Part shown: one piece after another, positions 15,503 to 22,954 of the stretch
Layout: each line of letters opens with the position of its first letter
How positions within the stretch are numbered: the stretch's first letter is position 1
NCBI GenBank assembly: GCA_017379895.1
Contig: JAFNVH010000031.1
Span: forward strand, 1 to 36,322
Direction of reading: 5' to 3'
DNA: 36,322 bases
Source: Rikenellaceae bacterium
Lineage (GTDB): Bacteria; Bacteroidota; Bacteroidia; Bacteroidales; Rikenellaceae
The notes under the pieces: model-generated
Told to the model about the DNA's origin: nothing
Seen by the model: only the letters and a program-made list of their open reading frames with translations
The model's database searches: none
Program-made: the position numbers and the translations under genes

Positions 15503-16888
15503 TTAAATCGAGCGCTCCGAGTCGGGATTCTGGCGGAGTTTGCGCACCTGCAAAAAGAGTAGCACACCCGCCAAAATAGCCGATGCAACGTCGGCAATAG
15601 GCATACAATACCAGATACCCTCGACGCCGAATATGCGCGGCATAACGATCAGCAGCGGCACTAGGAAGAGCACCTGACGTGTGATCGAGAGTGCGATGGC
15701 GCGCTGCGGTTTACCGATACTCTGGAAGAAGTTTGCCGCCACGATCTGGAACCCGACGATGGGCATTGCCATCATCACAAGGCGCATTGCGTGCGAGGCC
15801 AGGTCGATCAGTTCGCGTCCCATTGGGGTCGAGCCGTCGGCAAAGAAACCCGCAATCACGTGCGGTATCAGTTCGGCGCAGAGGAAGCCCAGAGTGGTGA
15901 TCGCCACGCCATAACCGATACCCATTTTCAGGATTTTCAGCACGCGGCTGTAAAGTCTTGCGCCGTAGTTATAACCGACGATGGGCTGCATACCCTGGTT
16001 CAGACCGTTGACGAACATAATAAAGAGCAGCGCGATGCGATTGACGATGCTGAAAGCACCGATATGCAGGTCGCCGCCATACTCTTTCAGGGCGTTATTG
16101 TTGATCATCGACACCAAACTTGCGCACGACTGCACGAGGAAGGGAGCCATACCGATCGAGATGATTTTCAGTGTGATATCCTTGCTCAGTCGGAAGATCG
16201 AGCGGCGGAAGTGGAGGAAATGCTTGGGGTTGGCGAAGTGCACCAGCTCATAGATCAGGGCTGTGGTCTGCGCAATCACCGTAGCGTAGGCCGAGCCTGC
16301 AATTCCCCACTTGAAGACGAAGATAAACAACGGGTCGAGCACGCAGTTGACAGCCACCGAGATCAACATCACGATCATCGATTTTGTCGGGTATCCCGTC
16401 GAGCGCAGTATGGCGTTCAGACCGAGGTAGAGGTGCGTGACCACATTGCCCCAAAGTAGGATCTTCATATATTCGTGTGCGTCGCCGATGGTCACATCGC
16501 TCGCACCGAACAGAAACAGCAGATCGTCGAGAAAGAGCAGGCAGGCCACCATTGTTCCGATACCGAAGATCAGGTTGAGCAGCACGATGTTACCCAAGAT
16601 GCGGAACGCCGCCGATTTGTTGCCCTGTCCCAGACGGATCGATGCCAGCGCCGAGCCACCCACACCGATCATCGCACCGAAGGCTGCCGTGATGCTCATA
16701 ATGGGCATACAGATGCCGAGAGCGGTCATTGCCAGCGGGCCGACGCCCTGGCCGATAAAAATACTGTCGGTGATGTTGTAGAGTGCCGAAGTTACGGTCG
16801 CAACGATAGCGGGTACGGCATATCGAGCGAGCAATTTGCCCAGGTTATCGGTACCTAACGAGAGTGGTGTTGTTTGTTGTTGCGCCAT
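15503..16888 (-). CDS. MATE family efflux transporter
   Basis: A 461-residue inner-membrane exporter with about 12 helices in two homologous halves, of the NorM/DinF-like multidrug and toxin extrusion family (cation-driven). The N-terminal half shows YNITDSIFIGQGVGPLAMTALG and GVGGSALASIRLGQGN; the second half shows NQGMQPIVGYNYGAR and SIGKPQRAIALSITRQ. These are characteristic of the family in anaerobic gut Bacteroidota and Firmicutes. The substrate cannot be told. It has its own -7 box upstream and is not coupled to yidD, which ends 105 nt before it. Confidence 0.93.
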   Translation of the reverse strand: MAQQQTTPLSLGTDNLGKLLARYAVPAIVATVTSALYNITDSIFIGQGVGPLAMTALGICMPIMSITAAFGAMIGVGGSALASIRLGQGNKSAAFRILGNIVLLNLIFGIGTMVACLLFLDDLLFLFGASDVTIGDAHEYMKILLWGNVVTHLYLGLNAILRSTGYPTKSMIVMLISVAVNCVLDPLFIFVFKWGIAGSAYATVIAQTTALIYELVHFANPKHFLHFRRSIFRLSKDITLKIISIGMAPFLVQSCASLVSMINNNALKEYGGDLHIGAFSIVNRIALLFIMFVNGLNQGMQPIVGYNYGARLYSRVLKILKMGIGYGVAITTLGFLCAELIPHVIAGFFADGSTPMGRELIDLASHAMRLVMMAMPIVGFQIVAANFFQSIGKPQRAIALSITRQVLFLVPLLIVMPRIFGVEGIWYCMPIADVASAILAGVLLFLQVRKLRQNPDSERSI

Positions 16889-16908
16889 TTACTTTATATT
16901 TCGGGCTG

Positions 16909-16916
16909 CAAAGATA
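16909..16916 (-). promoter_or_regulatory. MATE gene -7 box
   Basis: On the minus strand TATCTTTG is a perfect -7 element, 20 nt before the ATG. The -33 element is not clear. Confidence 0.55.
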
Positions 16917-16993
16917 GGGTTTTCAATTTAGAAATTACGTGTCGAATCGGCGAGAAATTCTATTTTCTCTATTGCGAAAGCTTTTCAATCTAC

Positions 16994-17254
16994 TTACGGA
17001 ACGGGGTCGTAGCCACTACCTCCCCAGGGGTGGCAACGGCTGAGTCGCTTGATAGTCAGCCAACTACCCTTGATCGGTCCATACTTGCGCAACGCTTCGA
17101 GCGCATATTGCGAGCAGGTCGGAGTGTAGCGGCACGAGGGCGGTGTCAGTGGCGAGATGCACCTCTGGTAGAATCTCACCAACAGCAGCAACGGCAGAGC
17201 GCACACGCGCTTAAAGATTGCTGACGATTTCGCCCAAAATTCGCTCGACGGCAT
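16994..17254 (-). CDS. yidD: Membrane protein insertion efficiency factor YidD
   Basis: An 86-residue amphipathic protein that helps the YidC insertase. The family core is complete: [29 protein letters not shown] followed by [17 protein letters not shown]. Its start overlaps the 3' end of rnpA by 44 nt, the conserved rnpA-yidD arrangement of most bacteria and a sign of translational coupling. Last gene of the long minus-strand run. Confidence 0.95.
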   Translation of the reverse strand: MPSSEFWAKSSAIFKRVCALPLLLLVRFYQRCISPLTPPSCRYTPTCSQYALEALRKYGPIKGSWLTIKRLSRCHPWGGSGYDPVP

Positions 17255-17603
17255 TGTTGATTGTTTTGTAGCTATGGATTTTCTTCGTGCTGTAAACCAG
17301 TGCGATACGCACTTTGCGGTTTGTGATCGAGCTCACCAGCTCCGACTTGCCCAGACGGTACGCCTCTTTTGTGCGGCGGCGCACGAGGTTACGTTTATTG
17401 GCACGTTTCAGGAATCGCTTGGGCGTCGAAAAGAGCACCTCAACACCCGCCGTTTCGCCTTGTGCAGCCTCACTTCCGCACTCGTCCGCCAGCCAGATGT
17501 AGCGGAACGGGTAGGTGAATCCGCCGCGACCCTCCTCGAAAAGTCGGCGAATTGTTTTGAGCGAGCGTAGTCGCTCGGCGCGGGTTAGGCTTTGTGTGCT
17601 CAT
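17211..17603 (-). CDS. rnpA: Ribonuclease P protein component
   Basis: Protein subunit of RNase P, which helps the rnpB RNA bind precursor tRNA. 130 residues from the chosen ATG ([14 protein letters not shown]). The RNR signature [18 protein letters not shown] is intact, as is the N-terminal [16 protein letters not shown]. The frame stays open 13 codons further upstream, but those codons run through the T tract and stem of a terminator-like hairpin; the ATG at 17603 fits the usual family start. An insert near [15 protein letters not shown] lengthens the first strand loop slightly. Followed by overlapping yidD, preceded by hemD with the hairpin between them. Confidence 0.94.
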   Translation of the reverse strand: MSTQSLTRAERLRSLKTIRRLFEEGRGGFTYPFRYIWLADECGSEAAQGETAGVEVLFSTPKRFLKRANKRNLVRRRTKEAYRLGKSELVSSITNRKVRIALVYSTKKIHSYKTINNAVERILGEIVSNL

Positions 17604-17608
17604 CGTCT

Positions 17609-17647
17609 GTTTTGAAAAAAGTCGGAGGTGGAGGGCCACCACCGACT
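17609..17647 (-). terminator. Terminator-like hairpin directly before rnpA
   Basis: On the minus strand AGTCGG-T-GGTGG pairs with CCACC-T-CCGACT (loop CCCT, one mismatch), followed by TTTTTTC. The stem is at plus 17620-17647 and the T run at 17614-17620. The rnpA ATG is 11 nt beyond the T run, leaving no room for a promoter between them. It may be an intrinsic terminator for hemD or an attenuator for rnpA-yidD. Confidence 0.85.
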
Positions 17648-17681
17648 CAGTTCTAAAGTATCTATACCTCAGTCGTTCGGA

Positions 17682-18632
17682 TTAATCCTTGACTGTGGTT
17701 GTTTTCTTCACTGTGGTGCTCTTGGTTGCAGTTGTCTTCTTTGCCGTTGTGGTGCTCTTCTTTGCGGGAGCGGCTGCAACGGTGGTTGTGCTCTTGCGTG
17801 CACGGGTCTTCTTGGCGAGCTTAGCCTGCTGGGTGCGGATAAACTCCTCGTTGCTCTGGTCGTCGTCCAACTCAACGGGTGCAACCTCCTCGCCAGCTGC
17901 CAATTTGTCGAGATAGATGTCGATAGCCTTGGTCATCGACGGAGCTGCGGGGGTGGGAGCCATCACGTTGATGGTGATACCTGCTGCCACTGCGGCACGT
18001 GCCGTAGCGTCGCCGAAGGTTGCCACGCGGGGCATAGGCTTATCCTCGTAAGCGCTCTTGAACGCCGCAACGTCCGAGGGCGAGTAGAGAGCCACTAGAT
18101 CGTACTCTGCCAGGGGCAGCTTCGATACGTCGGTCTGTACGGTCTTAGCCAGGATCACCTTATCGACATTGAGCTTCAGGCGCTCCAATGCTTCGGGCAG
18201 TTCGGGCTTGTGGGGTTCGCTCAGTGCGAGCATATACTTCTCCTCCTTGTGCTTGATAATCAGCTCCAAGAAGTTGGTGAAAGAGCCGTCGGCAAAGAAT
18301 ATCTTACGTTTACGATAAACGATATACTTTTGCAGATAGAGTGCTACTGCCTCGGTTTGGCAGATGTACTTCATTGTTTCGGGTACGGTGATTCGGGCCT
18401 CCTCGCAGATGCGGAAGAAGCTATCGACCGTTGTACGACTCGTGAAGATTACTGCGGTATGCGTCAGGATCTCGACGCGCTGTCCCCTGAACTCTTTGAG
18501 GCTCACGCCTTGAACGCGGTTGAAGGGGTTGTAATTGATATCTACCTTATGCTTGCGTACGATTTCGAAGAAAGGTGATTTTTCGATAATAGCCGGCTGG
18601 GGCTGTGATACCAGAATTTTCTTAATGCTCAT
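17682..18632 (-). CDS. hemD: Uroporphyrinogen-III synthase (HemD family) with Lys/Thr-rich tail
   Basis: HemD cyclises hydroxymethylbilane to uroporphyrinogen III in tetrapyrrole synthesis. 316 residues, against about 250 for typical HemD. The two-domain pattern is visible: N-terminal KKILVSQPQP, FTSRTTVDSFFRI in the first domain, then DLVALYSPSDVAAFKSA and VATFGDATARAAVAAG in the second. Residues 274-316 (bases 17685-17813) form a tail that is about a third Thr and a quarter Lys, absent from ordinary HemD and probably disordered. Located 9 nt after the DUF4271 gene, a pairing common in Bacteroidota. No other heme gene is in the window, so the pathway role rests on family membership. Confidence 0.82.
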   Translation of the reverse strand: MSIKKILVSQPQPAIIEKSPFFEIVRKHKVDINYNPFNRVQGVSLKEFRGQRVEILTHTAVIFTSRTTVDSFFRICEEARITVPETMKYICQTEAVALYLQKYIVYRKRKIFFADGSFTNFLELIIKHKEEKYMLALSEPHKPELPEALERLKLNVDKVILAKTVQTDVSKLPLAEYDLVALYSPSDVAAFKSAYEDKPMPRVATFGDATARAAVAAGITINVMAPTPAAPSMTKAIDIYLDKLAAGEEVAPVELDDDQSNEEFIRTQQAKLAKKTRARKSTTTVAAAPAKKSTTTAKKTTATKSTTVKKTTTVKD

Positions 18633-18641
18633 CTCTTCTTA

Positions 18642-19550
18642 TTAAAACTCTCTCATTACCGTCAGAACTATCAGACTGACAGGGAATAATTCGACGGTGC
18701 AAAGGTACAAAATCCAATGCAAAACAGAAATTTTTTTCGAGATAAACAAGTCGAAAGTTTCGTACAAAAAGACCAAAAAACAGATAACTGACTCAGCTAT
18801 AATAAGATACAAAAACACCTTAGCTCTATAAATTTCGCTCAACGCATAGAGCAAAACCGTTGGTGTGCAGCAAATTGTGAAGATTGAGAAGCTAATTTTG
18901 CGCAAACGCAGCAGTGTCGAGGTCACATCTTCGCACATCGCAACGCGTCCGATGAGCCACAACATTGCGAATTGAAGTGCCGTAACTGCCAACGTAACAA
19001 GCAGTACCGACGGCACCGCGATAGCGTAGATCCACTGCGGTGCGACCACGTTATTCATCACTGCGGGAGCCAGATCGGAGCCTTTGACCACCATAATCGC
19101 CGCCATCAGCATACCTACACCAACAGTAGTCGAGAAGAAACGACCATAGACGCTGCTCTGACCCGCATATTCGATCTCCTCAGCGATAGCTTTGCGGTTG
19201 GTCATCAGCTCCACGATATCGCTACGGAAGCGGTGTAGTAGCAATGCATAGGCGATCAGCAGCAGGATCACGCACGATTGGAAAACTCCCGTCGCGGTGA
19301 ATGGGGTATTGACGGCCGAACGGTCGTGCAGTTGCGGGGGGACGCTCTCGGTAAGCGGACCATAGATTGCCCGAGCCTCGGCCGTGAGCAATGAGTCGCT
19401 CGGCACCTGACGGTACATCACGCTGTCGGTGCGCACCAATGCCTCGCCCAGCGCCTCGAAACTCAATACCGAGGGTTGGTCGATTGTGCCGTTCGCGTGC
19501 GCGTCGTGCGCGTCGTGCGCGTTATTATATATAGTATCGTCTTGTAACAC
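18642..19550 (-). CDS. DUF4271 family membrane protein
   Basis: A 302-residue protein. After an N-terminal segment of about 90 residues come five or so membrane helices (about 89-105, 144-165, 176-197, 234-252 and 260-275). The pattern matches DUF4271, a Bacteroidota family of unknown function usually found beside hemD. The start is taken as the GTG three nt after the histidine kinase stop; the first ATG in frame is at residue 45, but the codons before it look genuinely coding. The N-terminus carries an Ala-His-Asp repeat (see separate entry). Confidence 0.82.
   Translation of the reverse strand: MLQDDTIYNNAHDAHDAHANGTIDQPSVLSFEALGEALVRTDSVMYRQVPSDSLLTAEARAIYGPLTESVPPQLHDRSAVNTPFTATGVFQSCVILLLIAYALLLHRFRSDIVELMTNRKAIAEEIEYAGQSSVYGRFFSTTVGVGMLMAAIMVVKGSDLAPAVMNNVVAPQWIYAIAVPSVLLVTLAVTALQFAMLWLIGRVAMCEDVTSTLLRLRKISFSIFTICCTPTVLLYALSEIYRAKVFLYLIIAESVICFLVFLYETFDLFISKKISVLHWILYLCTVELFPVSLIVLTVMREF
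19498..19522. repeat. 9-bp in-frame tandem repeat in the DUF4271 gene
   Basis: GCGTCGTGC occurs twice in tandem (19501-19509 and 19510-19518), flanked by partial copies. On the coding strand it gives AHDAHDAHA at residues 11-19. Because the unit is 9 bp, copy changes alter length but not frame. Confidence 0.7.
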
Positions 19551-19553
19551 TGT

Positions 19554-20726
19554 CTATTCGAAAATACGTTTGAGAGAGATGCGGATTGTGGTGCCCTTGC
19601 CGATTTCGGAGTCGATCACCGCGATGCGACCCTTATGATACTCTTCGATGATGCGGCGGCTGAGTGAGAGTCCCAAACCCCAACCGCGGGTCTTGGTCGT
19701 GAAGCCCGGCTCGAAGATGCGTTTCCAATTGCTGCGTGCGATGCCCTTGCCCGTGTCGCGCACATCGACAAAGACACTCTCCGAGTTCGACGAAATGGTC
19801 ACGTTGATTGCGCCCTGACCCTGCAAGGCGTCGAGCGAGTTTTTGAGCAGATTCTCGACCACCCACTCGAACAGCGCCGCGTTGATCATCGCTTGCACGG
19901 GCGCCGTCGCCAAGCCGTTGTAGTCGAGTGTTACGTTGCGCGGTATACGTGTGCGGAAGTACATCACGCAACCACCCACAACCTCGTTGATGTTGGCCGA
20001 GGCGAGGATTGTTTCCGAGCCGATTTTCGAGAAGCGGTCGACGATCTTCATCAGGTGCGTGAGGTCCTTATTCATCTCATCAACAGCCGTTTGATCGATC
20101 TCCTGCGTGCGCAGGTACTCGATCCAGCCCAGCAACGACGAGGTGGGTGTTCCGAGCTGGTGGGCGGTTTCCTTAGCCAGACCGATCCAGACGCGGTTCT
20201 GCTCGTCCTGCTTCGACGAACTGAACGCGATGTAGCCAAACAGAATGAAGATCACGACCACGAACAACTGCACCAGCGGGAAGTAGTAGAGCGTGCGCAG
20301 CAGACGCGACTCGCCATAGAAGATATAGATGTTGTCGAGGTTATTCCAGCGGTTGCGGATTACGATCGGGCTATTCTTCTCGGTCAGCTGGTCGATCTTC
20401 TCACGCAGCAGGTCGGGGTGGTTAATCACACTCTGCGGCACCAGATGCGACTCCAAGACGTGGAGGTTGTTATCGGTGATGATCAGCGGAATATTGTTTT
20501 GACTCGAGATGATCTCGGCCATCAGCGGATCGTCCGCCAGAAACATACTCGTATTGCCGCTACGCTCCATCGCCATCGCCCAGATCTGCACGTCGTGCTG
20601 CTCCTTCTCGCGCAACGACTCGGCCATTCGCGAGGTGAAGTAGAGCGAGACGCAGGCCAGCACAAGACCCAATACGATGACAACCATTCGGTTGCGGAAG
20701 GTGAGCAGGCGTGTAAGGCGTTTCAT
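19554..20726 (-). CDS. Membrane sensor histidine kinase (orphan)
   Basis: 390 residues. Helix 1 at about 14-30, a periplasmic sensor region of about 118 residues, helix 2 at 149-167, then a kinase core. The phosphoacceptor is H189 in AKETAHQLGTPTSSLLGW; the ATPase domain has N box NLLKNSLDA, G1 box DTGKGI, F box FEPGFTTK and G2 box GWGLGLSLSRRI. The H-box form AHQLGTP is the variant common in Bacteroidota NtrY/PAS-like kinases. No response regulator lies near it. It sits between an S41 protease gene (39 nt upstream) and DUF4271 (3 nt downstream), so it is probably co-transcribed and may sense envelope state. The ligand is unknown. Confidence 0.92.
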   Translation of the reverse strand: MKRLTRLLTFRNRMVVIVLGLVLACVSLYFTSRMAESLREKEQHDVQIWAMAMERSGNTSMFLADDPLMAEIISSQNNIPLIITDNNLHVLESHLVPQSVINHPDLLREKIDQLTEKNSPIVIRNRWNNLDNIYIFYGESRLLRTLYYFPLVQLFVVVIFILFGYIAFSSSKQDEQNRVWIGLAKETAHQLGTPTSSLLGWIEYLRTQEIDQTAVDEMNKDLTHLMKIVDRFSKIGSETILASANINEVVGGCVMYFRTRIPRNVTLDYNGLATAPVQAMINAALFEWVVENLLKNSLDALQGQGAINVTISSNSESVFVDVRDTGKGIARSNWKRIFEPGFTTKTRGWGLGLSLSRRIIEEYHKGRIAVIDSEIGKGTTIRISLKRIFE

Positions 20727-20765
20727 TCGTTCGGCTTGTTTTCGGGGGTTAGTGACTTTGGGAGT

Positions 20766-22469
20766 TTATTCGTCGCGATCGTGCTGACGCGCGGTGTCCT
20801 GCTCGCGCAAGATGCGACTGTACTCCTCGGGGTTGCCGAGCAGCTCGACTGCCGCTTTGGCGTCTTTATCGTCGCTCAGATTGTACTGCGTAACACCCGC
20901 AGAGTAGCGGTAGCGCAGAATGATCTGGGTATTGATTGCGTCCATCAGTTCCTCGCGGTGGCGACGCAGGTTACTCTCCATATCGCCTTGGAGGGCGCGC
21001 TCCAAGCGGCGAATGTCGGCCATAATGGTCGAATCCTGACGCTCTTGCTCGGCCGCACGGCGTACAACATCGGCATATTGGCTGCTCTGTGAGCGGTACG
21101 AGGTCTTGCGGTCGCACATCATCGTCACGAAATCCTCAAACTCGGCATCCGAGATCGAGAAGGTCGCGGGATCCATCGTTTGCAGACGCTTATCGTGCTG
21201 CTTGGCGTAGTCGTCGGCATAGTCCTCGATGTGACCTTCAGAATAGATCGTCACCACAAAGCGGGTTGCATACTCCGCCTCGCGCACCACATCGGGCATC
21301 ACGCCACCACCATCGTAGACCTTACGACCGCCGCGCGTTGTAAATTCGCGGATGAGCGAATCGGGTACATAGTCGACCGAGCCGTCATCGTTGCGATGAG
21401 CGTAGTCGATAGCCTGAATACAGCGACCGCTGGGCATATAGTATTTTGCAGTTGTGACCTTCAGGTAGTCGCCATAACCCACTGCACGGGTCGACTGCAC
21501 CAGACCCTTACCAAAGGTGCGGCGACCCATCAGCACGGCGCGGTCCATATCCTGCAACGCACCCGCCACGATCTCGGCAGCCGATGCCGAGCCGCTATTG
21601 GTCAGCACCACGATGGGCAGCTGGGTGTCGATAGGCTCCTTATCGGTGCGGTAGATGTGGCTCATATCCTCGGTACGACCCTTCATTTCAAGCACCTTGG
21701 AACCCTTGGGCAGGAACATCGACAGGATCTCGACAGCCTCCTGCACAATGCCGCCGCCATTGCCACGATAGTCGAGCACCAGGCCGCGCAGACGACCTGT
21801 TTGGCGCAGAGTCATCAGTTCGCGGCGCAGATCGGCAGCGCAACCCTCGCTGAAATCGTTGTGAGCGATGTAGCCGATCGAGTCGTTCAACCAACCGGCA
21901 TAGGGAACACCCGAGATCGATATTCGCTCGCGCGTCAGCGACAGATTCATTACGCTGTCGTCAACCAGACGTGCAACCTTCAATCGCACTTCCGTACCGG
22001 GATCGCCCTTCAGGCGACGGCTGATCTGATCGACCGTCATTCCCTTGGCTGACTCGCCGTCGATCTCGATGATGCGGTCGCCGATCTTGATACCTGCACG
22101 GTCGGCCGGACAACCCTTATAAGGCTCAGCAAAACGTACGTAGTCGCCCTTCTGGCGGATCAACGAACCCACACCGCCATACTTACCCGTGGTCATCATC
22201 TCGAATTCGGCAACCTCCTCCTCGGGCATATACTCCGTATAGGGGTCGAGCGTCGAGGTCATACCCGCGGCTGCACTCTTCATTAGCTTTGCGGGGTCAG
22301 TCTCGTCTACATAGAATACGTGCAACTCGCGCATCATATTGATCAGCACCTCGATGTTGCGACCCAGCGCAAAATCATTAGGGTTTGAGGCCATCAGCAC
22401 AACTGCCACTGCCACAGCTCCCATCACCGCCAACAGAGGGCGCACGGTATGTTTAGAGTTCTTCGCCAT
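20766..22469 (-). CDS. S41 family C-terminal processing peptidase
   Basis: A 567-residue periplasmic serine protease of the CtpA/Prc type. Signal anchor at about 11-27, a PDZ domain at about 95-165 (GVGSLIRQ.., GCPADRAGIKIGDRIIEIDG), then the S41 core with DYRGNGGG. The catalytic Ser-Lys dyad is S296 (GSASAAE) and K321 (TFGKGLVQ), 25 residues apart as in CtpA. The last ~170 residues (from about VTIYSEGHIEDY) form a helical extension common in Bacteroidota versions. It probably trims C-termini of envelope proteins. Its start overlaps the preceding small membrane protein gene by 17 nt. Confidence 0.95.
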   Translation of the reverse strand: MAKNSKHTVRPLLAVMGAVAVAVVLMASNPNDFALGRNIEVLINMMRELHVFYVDETDPAKLMKSAAAGMTSTLDPYTEYMPEEEVAEFEMMTTGKYGGVGSLIRQKGDYVRFAEPYKGCPADRAGIKIGDRIIEIDGESAKGMTVDQISRRLKGDPGTEVRLKVARLVDDSVMNLSLTRERISISGVPYAGWLNDSIGYIAHNDFSEGCAADLRRELMTLRQTGRLRGLVLDYRGNGGGIVQEAVEILSMFLPKGSKVLEMKGRTEDMSHIYRTDKEPIDTQLPIVVLTNSGSASAAEIVAGALQDMDRAVLMGRRTFGKGLVQSTRAVGYGDYLKVTTAKYYMPSGRCIQAIDYAHRNDDGSVDYVPDSLIREFTTRGGRKVYDGGGVMPDVVREAEYATRFVVTIYSEGHIEDYADDYAKQHDKRLQTMDPATFSISDAEFEDFVTMMCDRKTSYRSQSSQYADVVRRAAEQERQDSTIMADIRRLERALQGDMESNLRRHREELMDAINTQIILRYRYSAGVTQYNLSDDKDAKAAVELLGNPEEYSRILREQDTARQHDRDE

Positions 22470-22938
22470 TCTCTTTTCGCATATAAATTTCCGAGCGATA
22501 GATGACCTGCACCACCGCTGCGCGATGACCGCGAATCACCGTTCGATCGCTCTCCGACCAAACCTCCAATTCGTCCTCCCAGAGCATACGTACACGACGT
22601 GCTGCCGACGTTGCACGATACAACAGCACTCCATCGCGCTCGCCCGCCTGAGCGAAGCCGCACGAGGACATCGCCGTATCGATACCCGCGCGATTAGCCG
22701 CTAGCGATATGGGCAGCGAGCGAGTCATATACCCGAACGAGGGGTAGGCCAGCGCCAGCACCGCAAAGACGGGCAGGATCCACTTCGAGCGTGCATCGCC
22801 CTGCAACATCGCGATATATTCCTCGATCGACATCGGGGTCTTCTCGAAGTAGTATTGCAGCGCATAGAGCACCACGATCAAAACGATGAGCAGCACGAAA
22901 TATTTTACAGCTCGAATTAAGTAACGATCAGTTCGCAT
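22453..22938 (-). CDS. Small membrane protein of unknown function
   Basis: 161 residues from the chosen ATG (MRTDRYLIRAVKYF). Two hydrophobic segments (about 11-28 and 54-71) are followed by a soluble C-terminal part of about 90 residues that looks like an alpha/beta domain (TAMSSCGFAQAGERDGVLLYRATSAARRVRM.., VIRGHRAAVVQVIY). No family was recognised. A start 12 codons upstream would overlap ispH by 20 nt; the later ATG leaves a 16-nt gap. It overlaps the S41 gene by 17 nt, so the two are probably co-translated. Its placement between ispH and a processing protease suggests an envelope role only by association. Confidence 0.75.
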   Translation of the reverse strand: MRTDRYLIRAVKYFVLLIVLIVVLYALQYYFEKTPMSIEEYIAMLQGDARSKWILPVFAVLALAYPSFGYMTRSLPISLAANRAGIDTAMSSCGFAQAGERDGVLLYRATSAARRVRMLWEDELEVWSESDRTVIRGHRAAVVQVIYRSEIYMRKENGEEL

Positions 22939-22954
22939 ATAATATTCAATCAAT

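Noticed and set aside
17604..17642. Upstream extension of RnpA by 13 codons
   Set aside because: Those codons run through the T run and stem of the hairpin; the family start fits [11 protein letters not shown].
17685..17813. HemD tail as a frameshift product
   Set aside because: The frame stays open, codons are ordinary Lys/Thr/Ala codons, and the stop lies before a normal hairpin; it reads as a true low-complexity tail.
19498..19522. Short tandem repeat as a CRISPR fragment
   Set aside because: The unit is 9 bp, there are no spacers and no cas genes, and it lies in a coding frame.
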